In this document: positions 26,860 to 35,448 of the stretch, one piece after another | Position numbering within the stretch: position 1 is the first letter of the stretch | Layout of the letters: every line of letters starts with the position of its first letter | Assembly: GCA_903867185.1 (NCBI GenBank) | Contig: CAIPQK010000171.1 | Span: 1 to 64,000, forward strand | Reading direction: 5' to 3' | DNA: 64,000 nt | Source: an uncultured Candidatus Nemicrothrix sp. | GTDB lineage: Bacteria > Actinomycetota > Acidimicrobiia > Acidimicrobiales > Acidimicrobilacustridaceae | Position numbers and translations under genes: made by a program | Notes under the pieces: generated by a model | Seen by the model: only the letters and a program-made list of their open reading frames with translations | Databases searched by the model: none | What the model was told of the DNA's origin: nothing

Positions 26860-27699
26860 TCAGTTGATGGTGCTTCCTGTTTCCGCTGGAACAAACGTCA
26901 CTGGGGCCTCGAACGCCGCTCGGCGGGCCACCCTTCGCAGTGCACCAAGTACTGGTCGTCCGGCGACGACGAGAAACAACGCGGTAAACGCGGCGCGGGG
27001 AATATCAAACCCGAATGACGTGGTGACGTGGAAACCCCAAAACCGGCGAAGGTTCTCGGCCACCGAATCACCAGCGACATAGGAAACGGTCGTGTCACCT
27101 GAACTCACAAATGGCCAGAACCAAAGGTTCATGACCAATCCATAAGCGAGAGCGGCTACGGCCCCATACGTCGCAAGCAGGGCAATCTCAATGCGTCCAC
27201 GTGCCGGAGGGAGACAGCCGGCGAAGAACCCGATCCATGCCGCACCGAACATCTGGAACGGGAGCCATGGGCCGACGCCGCCTGTAATGAGTGCACTGAC
27301 CAAGAGTGTCAGTGCACCAAGAACAAAACCAAAGCCCCGACCAAATACTCGGCCTGCCGGGATAAGGAGGAAGAACACCGGCTCGAAGCCCGCCACTCCT
27401 CCACTTGGGAGTCGCAACACCGCCCCACTCGCGGCGAGCACACCGAGCAGCGCTACCGATTTTGCGTCGAGAGAGCCATCGGCCAACTCGGCAAGTATCA
27501 CTCCGATCAAAAGCGGAATGAGGATCACAAAAATCCAAGGAGCGTCGGCGCTATGTGAAGCATCAAGCGCAGAGTTTGCGGAGGCGAAGAGGGGCCAAGC
27601 AAAAGCGACGACACCCAGAGCGAACGCGGCAATGAGCAATGCCCACGATGTCGGCCCTAAACGAACTACGTCGATCCGATGCAGTCCGGATCGTTTCAT
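26860..27699 (-). CDS. ECF transporter S component (candidate cobalamin-binding)
   Basis: 279 residues with about six to seven hydrophobic helices. It contains GGVAGFEPVFFLLIPAGRVFG and GALTLLVSALITGGVGPWLPFQMF, typical of the substrate-binding integral subunit of energy-coupling-factor importers. It overlaps the fused ATPase gene by four bases. The B12 riboswitch at the head of the operon makes cobalamin or a corrinoid the likely ligand, as in CbrT-type systems (inference). It does not look like a cobalt-specific CbiM. Confidence 0.82.
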   Translation of the reverse strand: MKRSGLHRIDVVRLGPTSWALLIAAFALGVVAFAWPLFASANSALDASHSADAPWIFVILIPLLIGVILAELADGSLDAKSVALLGVLAASGAVLRLPSGGVAGFEPVFFLLIPAGRVFGRGFGFVLGALTLLVSALITGGVGPWLPFQMFGAAWIGFFAGCLPPARGRIEIALLATYGAVAALAYGLVMNLWFWPFVSSGDTTVSYVAGDSVAENLRRFWGFHVTTSFGFDIPRAAFTALFLVVAGRPVLGALRRVARRAAFEAPVTFVPAETGSTIN

Positions 27700-29330
27700 G
27701 AGAAGGGAAGATCCCCAACCGAGGCAAGAGCGAGTTCGACTTCGTGCACTGTCAGCAGCGGTAACGGAGCAAGAACTTTCGCTACTTGCGGCGCAAACAC
27801 TGGTGAATGGATCACAACATCACGAGCAGGACCATCGGACACGACCTCGCCTTCGGCAAGCACTACACATCGGTCGGCGACCGCTGCAACCACTTCGACA
27901 TCGTGCGTCGCGATAACGACTGCGTGACCTTTAACGGCCAATTGACTGAGAACCGCAACCAGTCGTTGCTTCGCTCCGTAATCAAGTCCTCGCGTCGGTT
28001 CGTCAAGCAGCAATAACGGCGGCTCTGACGCCAAAACAATTGAGAGAGCCAGCCCTAGACGTTGCCCCTCTGAAAGATCACGGGGATGAGCAGTCGCCTT
28101 GATGTCTGGAACAATTTGATCAAGTACCGAACGTGTCGTTCCAGCGGTGAGGCCCGCGTCGCGATCAGACGCACTGCATTCGGCGGCAACCGTGTCGTGA
28201 TACAGCAAGACACCACTATCTTGCGGAACCAACCCAGCGACACGAACGACGTCATGAGCCGAAAGCCGGTGCGGCTCCGCGCCCATCACTCGCACCGTGC
28301 CCGAAGCGGGTTCGCGCAGCCCAACCAGATGATTCAGCAAAGTGGACTTTCCTGCGCCGTTGCGACCCATCAGCGCAACAACCTCTCCAGCCCGGAACTG
28401 CAGTTCGATGCCGCGCAGTGCAGTGACTGGCCCATATGAAGCTTGAAGCCCGTCGGTTATCGCAACAACCTCACCGACCACGCGCGGGGTTCGTCGAAAC
28501 GCAGACAGTTCAACTTCGGCGAGTCGCTCACGCAACGGGCCCGCAAGACGGCGGGCATCTCGCACCGAAAGAGGAAGTGGCGACCAACCAGCTAAACGAC
28601 CGAGTTCGACTACCGGTGGCGCAACTGATGATTGACCAAAAACTTCGGCAGGCGTACCCACGATGACAGGGCGGCCATCGCCAGGAACCATCACGATCCG
28701 ATCGGCATACTGAACGACTCGTTCGAGCCGATGCTCCGCGATAAGCACCGTGATTCCGAGGTCATGGACCAAACGAGTGAGCGCGGCGAGCACCTCCTCG
28801 GCTGCTGCTGGGTCGAGGGCAGACGTTGGTTCATCGAGAACGAGTACTCGCGGACCAGCCGTGAGTACCGCTCCAATCGCTACTCGTTGCTGCTGTCCAC
28901 CCGAAAGTGATGCCAAAGGCCGGTATCGAATTTCGTGCAGACCAAGTAGATCGAGAATGTCTTCAACGCGACGGCGCATGACCTCAGGCGCAACACCGAG
29001 GTTTTCCATTGCATAGGCCAGTTCGTCTTCGACGTAATCGGTGACGAATCCAGCGGCCGGATCTTGACCGACGACTCCAACGACGTCGGCGAGATCTCGA
29101 GGCGGAAGATCAGCCGTGCTCTTCCCGTCAATGACGACTGATCCAGCGAGCACGCCACCAGAAAAGCGCGGAACTAAACCGTTGACGGCACGCAACAAGG
29201 TGGACTTCCCGGAACCGGTGACGCCAACAACAAGACACAACTCGCCTTCGGGAACTTCGAAAGAGACATCCACCAACGTCGGAGCGTCGGCTTCGGGATA
29301 GGTGATCGTCACATGTTCAAACCGAATCAT
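27696..29330 (-). CDS. Fused double ATPase of ECF transporter (EcfA-EcfA')
   Basis: 544 residues from ATG 29330, which overlaps the ecfT stop (ATGA). There are two complete ABC domains on one chain. Domain 1 (about 1-230) has Walker A GVTGSGKST, signature LSGGQQQR and VLVLDEPTSALD. Domain 2 (about 290-510) has Walker A GRNGAGKST, a variant signature LSEGQRLG and LLLLDEPTRGLD. This fusion of the two ECF ATPases is known in actinobacteria. It powers uptake by the EcfT/S-component pair encoded on either side. A longer frame upstream lies inside ecfT and is not used. Confidence 0.92.
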   Translation of the reverse strand: MIRFEHVTITYPEADAPTLVDVSFEVPEGELCLVVGVTGSGKSTLLRAVNGLVPRFSGGVLAGSVVIDGKSTADLPPRDLADVVGVVGQDPAAGFVTDYVEDELAYAMENLGVAPEVMRRRVEDILDLLGLHEIRYRPLASLSGGQQQRVAIGAVLTAGPRVLVLDEPTSALDPAAAEEVLAALTRLVHDLGITVLIAEHRLERVVQYADRIVMVPGDGRPVIVGTPAEVFGQSSVAPPVVELGRLAGWSPLPLSVRDARRLAGPLRERLAEVELSAFRRTPRVVGEVVAITDGLQASYGPVTALRGIELQFRAGEVVALMGRNGAGKSTLLNHLVGLREPASGTVRVMGAEPHRLSAHDVVRVAGLVPQDSGVLLYHDTVAAECSASDRDAGLTAGTTRSVLDQIVPDIKATAHPRDLSEGQRLGLALSIVLASEPPLLLLDEPTRGLDYGAKQRLVAVLSQLAVKGHAVVIATHDVEVVAAVADRCVVLAEGEVVSDGPARDVVIHSPVFAPQVAKVLAPLPLLTVHEVELALASVGDLPFS

Positions 29331-30427
29331 GCGGCGACCGCCATCGGTGTTGACAGCGTTGCGAGTGTCGGGGGCGTTGGAGCGAACCATGCCGGAAGCG
29401 TCGCAACCAGAAGGCCGACGACCGCAACTATTGGAACCGCAGGCACCTCGAGCGGGTTCGTCGACGGAGTGAGCGCGTCGCCCATTCTCCCTGCCAGAAC
29501 AAACGATGCAAGAGCTATCAGGCCAGCGAGCGAAACGATCCATTCCGGTTTCACCCACGGATCAGGTCGATAGCGAGTCCGCTCGGCGGAACGACCGCTA
29601 GCGGCGAGAGAACCCACCAAAGCGACCACCCCTAGAGCGAGCGCGGGGATCCGGAACATCGTGGGTGCCCCTGGGTCAAGGAGTCCATACGAGCCAATCG
29701 CAATGGCGACGAGGCCCACCAGAACCAAACCAACCGAACGACGACGCTGGGAGACCGACGCTCCACCTCGTCGGCCGTAACCACGACTGTCCATTGACGC
29801 AGCGAGAGCAACAGCCCGATCGAGCGCGCCTTCAAGTACCGGCAAGGCTGACGCCGACCATGCTCGAAATCCACGATCGGAACGTCCACGAAGGCGACGC
29901 GCTTCACGAACTTGGCGAGATGCGACAATTGCCTGCGGCGCAAATGTAAATGCCACTGTCACCGCTACCCCTGCTTCATAAAGCACTGTGGGAAGGGCTC
30001 GCAGCATTCGATAGGGACTGCATAACGAGGTCGCTGCCCCGAAACAGGCCAACACCGTCGCAAGCCGAAGTCCTTGGTAGAACGCCGCCATCAATGATTC
30101 GATCGTGACTGGTCCACCCAGACTCACTCCAGCTGCCCAGGACGGAAGGGTGACCTCGGGGATGGAAAAGAGTGTCGTGCCAGGAACTCGAACCCCGAAA
30201 AGGATCTGGAACACAAGTCGGACAGCAATCACGATGAGTCCGAGTCGCAAGAAACTTGCGAATGATCGCGACCACGGAACATCGGTTCGACGGGAAACCA
30301 CAACCCATCCGGTGACAGCAATGATGAGGCAGAGCAACACCGGATTCGTCGTGCGCAATGCGCATGCAGCGAGTGCCACCGCCCACAACCACCATGCTCC
30401 CGGATGCAGCAGTCGCGGCGCAGTCAT
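29327..30427 (-). CDS. ECF transporter transmembrane coupling protein (EcfT)
   Basis: 366 residues. Several membrane helices in the first 130 residues are followed by the cytoplasmic coupling-helix region, with the EcfT motifs RQVREARRLRG and ALAASMDSRGYGRR (the Ala-Arg-Gly style motifs that contact the ATPases). Further helices follow at the C-terminus. It couples ATP hydrolysis to toppling of the S component. It overlaps both neighbours by four bases, so the four genes are certainly one transcript. The length is greater than the usual 265, mainly from C-terminal helices. Confidence 0.88.
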   Translation of the reverse strand: MTAPRLLHPGAWWLWAVALAACALRTTNPVLLCLIIAVTGWVVVSRRTDVPWSRSFASFLRLGLIVIAVRLVFQILFGVRVPGTTLFSIPEVTLPSWAAGVSLGGPVTIESLMAAFYQGLRLATVLACFGAATSLCSPYRMLRALPTVLYEAGVAVTVAFTFAPQAIVASRQVREARRLRGRSDRGFRAWSASALPVLEGALDRAVALAASMDSRGYGRRGGASVSQRRRSVGLVLVGLVAIAIGSYGLLDPGAPTMFRIPALALGVVALVGSLAASGRSAERTRYRPDPWVKPEWIVSLAGLIALASFVLAGRMGDALTPSTNPLEVPAVPIVAVVGLLVATLPAWFAPTPPTLATLSTPMAVAA

Positions 30428-31290
30428 CGAGACCTACGAGTCTGCACCCACGCGCCGCTCGCCATCATGGCGATGAGAACAAACACCGCAGCAATAGCGA
30501 ACCACCGACCGGTGGTTGAGTCATCCGCACGTGATGACGCAAGTGCAATACCTTCCACGGCGACCGGTTCAAGCGTTGTCGTCGCCATCGAAACGACATC
30601 GGGTGAACCGGAAGTTGGTTCAGGAGCAACATCGATCGTTGTCGAAGAGCTCAACGACGATGCGTTTCCACTCGCTACTACTGGCTGTTCGACAACAACT
30701 GGGGCGTTGGGAGCGAGCGCTGGAACAAGCGCCGGAAAGAGTGACTGTGATGGCGCGATCCGCGGCGGCGGATCCTGCGCAGAACCTTTTCCTCCACGGA
30801 CGTAACGCCAGCCCTCGATGTCACCATCGGAAAGTCGTCGCGTGAATGGGTTGATATTGCCGTAGGCCCAACTTCCTGATGGAGCGCTGAAATATCCCCA
30901 ATAGTCAAAGCCGCCGGCATTGTGGTCGCCGCATCCAGTTGCGGGCATCCCATCAATCGCACAGAGCAAACCACTCGACCCATAACGAGCAGAACCAGTT
31001 CCGAGTTCTGCACTGCGTCGGGCCAATAACTGCGAACCCGTGGTCCCCGTCGGGACAACAAGGCAGGTCGCCGAAGATCCACCGCCGAAATCGACAGCAT
31101 CAACAACAATCACGACACGGATTTCTCCGTCCGGAACTGGACCAGAGCACGACGAAGCCTCGGCGCGCCCGCTCGTCGTCACAATCACACCCGTGAGTGC
31201 GATCGCAGCCACACAACACACAGCCATCGCTCGACACGAGCGTGACAATCGTGCACGCAGCATTGCGGAGGAGGTACGGCTGATGCTCAC
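30424..31290 (-). CDS. Secreted, C-terminally anchored accessory protein of the ECF operon (DUF4430-like)
   Basis: 288 residues from GTG 31290; ATG 31263 is an alternative start and neither has a good ribosome site. It has an Arg-rich signal peptide ending near GRAEASSCSG, then a compact domain of about 110 residues with four further cysteines and the block DYWGYFSAPSGSWAYGN followed by SDGDIEGWRYV. Next come a Pro/Ser/Thr linker, a C-terminal helix and a basic tail, the layout of a wall-exposed anchored protein. The GDxEGWRY block resembles DUF4430-type domains, which share a fold with the beta domain of cobalamin-binding transcobalamin and intrinsic factor; I recognise it from pattern only. 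The riboswitch upstream supports a role in corrinoid capture. Confidence 0.72.
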   Translation of the reverse strand: MSISRTSSAMLRARLSRSCRAMAVCCVAAIALTGVIVTTSGRAEASSCSGPVPDGEIRVVIVVDAVDFGGGSSATCLVVPTGTTGSQLLARRSAELGTGSARYGSSGLLCAIDGMPATGCGDHNAGGFDYWGYFSAPSGSWAYGNINPFTRRLSDGDIEGWRYVRGGKGSAQDPPPRIAPSQSLFPALVPALAPNAPVVVEQPVVASGNASSLSSSTTIDVAPEPTSGSPDVVSMATTTLEPVAVEGIALASSRADDSTTGRWFAIAAVFVLIAMMASGAWVQTRRSR

Positions 31291-31454
31291 GGGGTGCGGT
31301 TACTCGGTTCTTTTCTGGTCTGATTTCAGGTCTTCCACAGGCGCCTACGTGTACCGGTCTATGGGTGCGAGACCCGACCGGACCACGGACCAAGGCCGCC
31401 GACCGAACCGAGCCCCACCTCCCGTAATCCGACGACGGTCTGTGATGGAGCAAT

Positions 31455-31610
31455 CCCCTCGAAGCAGGCAGTCCGGCTCGTGGCCGCCCGGAGAATCTCC
31501 CCAGAGGCCACCTACGGTTGCGGGTCAGCGCCGGAATCAGACCGGCTTCCCCTGCTGCGGTGGGTCAAGTTGTGGTGACACCCCACCACATGGGGTGGTC
31601 CCCGTCAATC
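31455..31610 (-). ncRNA. Cobalamin (B12) riboswitch
   Basis: In the leader of the ECF operon the minus strand reads CAGGGGAAGCCGGTC, then GATTCCGGCGCTGACCC and GCAACCGTA (bases 31556-31513). These are the conserved GGGAA - CCGGT..ATTCCGG - CTGACCCGCAAC core of cobalamin riboswitches. Upstream a GGTGGG/CCCACC pair closes a hairpin. Downstream GAGCCGGACTGCCTGC (31478-31463) matches the 3' conserved GAGxCxGGxxxCCTGC element. The outer stem limits are approximate. It ends about 165 bases before the first gene, and the rest of the leader could hold the expression switch. Such riboswitches turn off B12 uptake or synthesis genes when adenosylcobalamin is abundant. Confidence 0.9.
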
Positions 31611-31669
31611 ACCGAAAGCGATACTCGTCCGACCGGCGGTTTCGCGCCCCCGAGTCCTATCCTCAACTC

Positions 31670-32587
31670 ATGACCTCCGAGCCAAATCTGCCTCCGGGGC
31701 TGACCGCTATCGCTGAAGCGATCGGTTCGGCACTCGGCGATGTCCGTTTGCGACTGGGTCGAGAACTTCGCACGCTGATCTCCGGAGACAACCCTCCAGT
31801 TCGAGATCTCACCAAACCCCTCGAGGGCGACCCTGGCCTTTTCGGACCCGACAGTGTCACTTGGCGAGTCCATTCCGACGGGTCGATGCTCATCGGCGGA
31901 TTGCGCGCCCTTCTCGTGCAGTTGATGCACCCGCTCGCTATGGCCGGTGTCGCCGAACATTCCGATTACCGACGCCATCCCCTCGATCGCCTCAGCGCAA
32001 CAAGCCAATTTGTTGCCGCCACCACATTCGGCACTACCGAACAAGCCACTGCAGCATTCGAAATGGTGACTCGAGTGCATCAACGAGTCGTCGGCCTCGC
32101 ACCTGATGGTCGCGAGTACTCCGCCAATGACCCGCATCTTCTTTCATGGGTCCACCATGCAGAAGTCGATTCATTCCTCCGCGCGTACCAACGCTACGGA
32201 GCAACAACCCTGACTGCCGCTGAAGCCGACCGCTACGTCGATGAAATGGCAATCATTAATGACCGACTCGGGGGCAACGAGTCAGCACATTCGGTCGCCG
32301 AACTCGACCAATGGATGCAAAAGATTCGTCCGGAACTCGAGGCCGGCCAGCAGGCTCGCGACGCTGCTCGTTGGCTCATGCTCGCTCCCCTTCCGCTTGC
32401 GGCCCGCACCGCATATGGCGTGATTGCGCCGGCTGCCGTGGGCATGCTCCCCACGTGGATGCGCGAAGACCTCAAGCTGCCATTGGTCCCGGCGCTTGAT
32501 CCTCTGATCGTTCAACCAGCAGCACGGGCGCTGATCCGAACTCTTACATGGGCTATCGAAGGTGTTATCGAGGCCGACGCGGCCTGA
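31670..32587 (+). CDS. MpaB/DUF2236-type oxygenase-like protein
   Basis: 305 residues from ATG 31670. Family features are GLRALLVQLMHPLAMAGVAEHSDY near residue 84, DRLSATSQFVAATTFGTTEQA, LLSWVHHAEVDSFLRAYQRYG and the late GMLPTWMREDLKLP segment. The histidines in MHP, HSDY and VHH are likely heme- or metal-binding ligands, as in the latex-clearing-protein/MpaB family. Members oxidise isoprenoid or other substrates; none is established here. The longer frame upstream crosses the riboswitch and is not coding. It is divergent from the ECF operon, with some 60 bases for both promoters. Confidence 0.87.
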   Translation: MTSEPNLPPGLTAIAEAIGSALGDVRLRLGRELRTLISGDNPPVRDLTKPLEGDPGLFGPDSVTWRVHSDGSMLIGGLRALLVQLMHPLAMAGVAEHSDYRRHPLDRLSATSQFVAATTFGTTEQATAAFEMVTRVHQRVVGLAPDGREYSANDPHLLSWVHHAEVDSFLRAYQRYGATTLTAAEADRYVDEMAIINDRLGGNESAHSVAELDQWMQKIRPELEAGQQARDAARWLMLAPLPLAARTAYGVIAPAAVGMLPTWMREDLKLPLVPALDPLIVQPAARALIRTLTWAIEGVIEADAA

Positions 32588-32602
32588 CGCCAACCTCGTT
32601 TT

Positions 32603-33373
32603 CTAGATGCCGTAGCCGCCATCGATATCGAGCATCTGGCCTGTAATGAAATCGGCTCGGTCGGACGCGAGAAAACAGACAGCCTCGGCGATATCGACAG
32701 CATCACCGAACTTCCGCAAAGGAATGTTCCGCATTGTCACTTCAAGCGCAGCGTCATCAAGATCACCCGATGCCATAAGCCGCGCTGCCATTCCGTCAGT
32801 GAGCATTCCTGGCCCAACGCAATTCGCGCGAACACCGAATCGTCCTTCTTCAGCAGCGAGCGCCCGGACCACGGCTTCAACTGCGCCCTTTGTCCCAGAT
32901 GACAGGCCATCGCGAACTGGGTAGCGACGAGTCGCTGCAGTCGTTACCGCAACAATGCTGCCTCCCGCTTTTCGCAACTCCTCAAGCGCTGGCTGCACAA
33001 CATTGAAAAAGGCAATCGCTTCGCCTTCGATCTGAGCTCGATACGCCGAAGGTTCAACACGACTCAGGTGCATCTGCGTGACATGCGGACCTGCCGCATG
33101 CACAAGCGTGTGAATGCCTCCAAACTCTGCGACCGCGACGTCACTCACGGATGCAGCGACCGACTCGTCGACAAGATCAGCGGGCATCGCCACAACTCGA
33201 ACATCAAGCGATGAAAGTTCAGCAATGATCGCATCGGCTGCATCGCGATTTGCTCGATAGGTAAAAAGCACATCACTGCCGCGTTCGACCAACATGCGCA
33301 CGATCGCCGCGCCAATACCACCGCTGCCACCTGTCACCACTGCTGTCCCGCTTCGGCCTGCAAAATCTTCCAC
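32603..33373 (-). CDS. SDR-family protein lacking the catalytic tyrosine
   Basis: 256 residues from GTG 33373 (GGGGAG upstream). The Rossmann motif TGGSGGIG (residues 14-21) and the AAGPH segment near 93 identify a short-chain dehydrogenase. The active-site YxxxK reads S158-S-G-T-K162 and the expected catalytic Ser segment is VTTAA, so the Tyr is missing and the Ser is changed. It may bind NAD(P) without classical dehydrogenase chemistry, or act like a divergent enoyl-reductase-type SDR. The C-terminal FITGQMLDIDGGYGI is normal. It is divergent from the large membrane protein gene. Confidence 0.85.
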   Translation of the reverse strand: MEDFAGRSGTAVVTGGSGGIGAAIVRMLVERGSDVLFTYRANRDAADAIIAELSSLDVRVVAMPADLVDESVAASVSDVAVAEFGGIHTLVHAAGPHVTQMHLSRVEPSAYRAQIEGEAIAFFNVVQPALEELRKAGGSIVAVTTAATRRYPVRDGLSSGTKGAVEAVVRALAAEEGRFGVRANCVGPGMLTDGMAARLMASGDLDDAALEVTMRNIPLRKFGDAVDIAEAVCFLASDRADFITGQMLDIDGGYGI

Positions 33374-33556
33374 GTGTGCTCCCCAATCGAGACCTGCCGG
33401 GTAACGGTACCTTCCTCCAACACTCAGACCGGCCGCTTCTCCGCGACAAGAGTTGCCGGGCTCAAATTGCGCTGAACTCGCCCGATCAAATGCCATCTGC
33501 ACAACGAGACCCCATCCGCCCTCGCGACCAAAGATCGCCGCCGTAGTATCCACGTC

Positions 33557-35389
33557 GTGACGGGATCGCTATCAGCCACCACTACAGCTGATGAACCGTC
33601 GATGATTGTCATTGATGACGACCCGCAGCCGCCTGTCGACCGCCGTTTGGTCTATGCCGTTGTTGCATTGCTCGCGATCATCATCGGGTGGCTCCTTTTT
33701 CGCCTCCTGACCTCTGACTGGTTACCCATCGGCGACTACCGAACGCTCCAATTGCGCGTTGCTGATGTGGGCGGCTCGGAGACGCCGATTATCGGCGTGT
33801 ACTCGCGCTATCAGTGGAACCATCCCGGACCATTGTTGTTCTGGGCGCTTGCGCTCCCGTATCGACTCTCGGGGTCTTCGCCAATCGGATTGCTCATTGG
33901 TGCACTCATCATCAACCTTGGCGTTATCGCTTTGACACTTTGGATAGCAGCGCGCGCTGGAACACGGGCCTTCGTTCTTGTCGGATTTTTCATCACGTTG
34001 CTCTGTCTGGGAATGAATCCAGCAGGTCTTGCCGATCCTTGGAACCCAACGTTCGTCATTCTTTCGGTATTCGCAGCTGCAGTTGCATGTTGGCGAGTCG
34101 TATTCGGCGACCGAGTTGGCGCCATTGCGCTCGTGTTCGTCGGATCATTTGCCATCCAGTGTCATATCGGGAGCGCGCTTCCCATCGCGGTACTCGTAGT
34201 CATCGGCGCAGTGGCGCTTGTGAGCCGATCGATCCGCGGCAACAACCTCCACCACAACCGCCGCACTGCCCTTATGGCGCTTGCGGTTGCGGTGGTTTGC
34301 TGGATCCCACCAGTTATTGAGCAGCTCACACATTCGCCTGGGAATCTTCGGTTGATCTATCAATTCCTCCGCAACCCTCCCCTCGCAACGACTGGCATCG
34401 CTACTGCGATCCGCATCACCTTTCGATTCCTTTCGATTCCCGGAAACTGGGTGCGAGGAGCAGAACCATCATTTGCTACTTCGGCGATCAATACATCGGG
34501 TTGGGCTATTCCATGGGCTCTTTTTGCCCTCTGCGTCGCATCGTGGTGGGCGTGGCGCCGACGTTGGCGAAGTGAGCTTGCCCTCTGCGGAGTCGCTGGT
34601 GCCCTTGTCGTCACCGGAACGATTGCAGCGTCTCGAATCGTTGGCGCACCAGCGCCCTATCTGCTGCGCTGGATGTGGGCCATCGCCGCATTCGCATGGC
34701 TTGCAGTTGCAGCCGTTGCACTTCGCCAGATTGCACTCACAACGATTGGCCGCCGTTACGCATCCAACCTTGTTGTCGTAGCCACAATTCTCGTGCTGCT
34801 CGCCACACTCGTGCGCGGAGTCAACCTCACGCCGCTTCGACTCTCAAATAGTTGGACAAAAGCGATCGCTGCCCTCACTCCGCCCACTCTTGCCGCAATC
34901 AAAAGCGTTCCCGGTCCGATCTATCTTGCCGACGGTTACGGCCTCGATGGTTCCGCAGGACTCGACCTCCTCGCTCGCGCTGAAGAAGCCGGGATTGAAG
35001 TTCGTCGCGGTCCCAGTTGGGCCTACATCTATGGCGACAAGCGAACAATTGAACGATCCGATGCCGCCACAGAACTGCTTTTTCTCACCGGATCAACGCG
35101 CCTGATGTTTGAAGCTGACCCCTACTACCGAGAAATTTTCACTTATGACCCGTTGACACCTGATCAACGAGCCGAATTCGATGCGATTGTTATCAGCCAC
35201 ACAGGAATCTTCGACCAGTCCTTCAAATCGCCGGCCGACGAAGCTCTTGCCCGCGAAGAGATTCTTCGGCAGTGGGTCACCACTGAACTGTCGAGCTCAA
35301 CGCAATCGCAGGACTTCAAGCACTACATGAAACTGCTTCTCGACGGCGAGGTCGTTTCCGTCTTCATCTCAAACGGTCCTCCTCGCTGA
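33557..35389 (+). CDS. Large GT-C-like integral membrane protein
   Basis: 610 residues from GTG 33557. A short cytoplasmic N-terminus precedes about ten or more helices spanning residues 30-420, then a globular extracytoplasmic C-terminal domain of some 170 residues. The first external loop contains GDYRTLQLRVADVG and YQWNHPGPLLFWALALPY, with an acidic residue placed like the catalytic Asp of GT-C glycosyltransferases. I cannot assign a sugar or acceptor. About 60 bases separate it from murT, so a role in envelope glycan assembly is plausible but inferred. Confidence 0.65.
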   Translation: MTGSLSATTTADEPSMIVIDDDPQPPVDRRLVYAVVALLAIIIGWLLFRLLTSDWLPIGDYRTLQLRVADVGGSETPIIGVYSRYQWNHPGPLLFWALALPYRLSGSSPIGLLIGALIINLGVIALTLWIAARAGTRAFVLVGFFITLLCLGMNPAGLADPWNPTFVILSVFAAAVACWRVVFGDRVGAIALVFVGSFAIQCHIGSALPIAVLVVIGAVALVSRSIRGNNLHHNRRTALMALAVAVVCWIPPVIEQLTHSPGNLRLIYQFLRNPPLATTGIATAIRITFRFLSIPGNWVRGAEPSFATSAINTSGWAIPWALFALCVASWWAWRRRWRSELALCGVAGALVVTGTIAASRIVGAPAPYLLRWMWAIAAFAWLAVAAVALRQIALTTIGRRYASNLVVVATILVLLATLVRGVNLTPLRLSNSWTKAIAALTPPTLAAIKSVPGPIYLADGYGLDGSAGLDLLARAEEAGIEVRRGPSWAYIYGDKRTIERSDAATELLFLTGSTRLMFEADPYYREIFTYDPLTPDQRAEFDAIVISHTGIFDQSFKSPADEALAREEILRQWVTTELSSSTQSQDFKHYMKLLLDGEVVSVFISNGPPR

Positions 35390-35448
35390 ACCAGCGTCGT
35401 TCCTTGCTCCGAAGTCGACGCCACTCTCGGAAGTAGCATCAACACGTC

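Noticed and set aside
29331..29558. N-terminal 76-residue extension of the fused ECF ATPase
   Set aside because: It lies inside ecfT, contains cysteine-rich unlikely sequence, and the ATG at 29330 gives the usual 4-bp overlap and a canonical ABC start.
31040..31669. Long in-frame extension upstream of the MpaB-like start
   Set aside because: It crosses the opposite-strand secreted-protein gene and the cobalamin riboswitch, and the product before ATG 31670 is low-quality Arg/Pro/Gly sequence.
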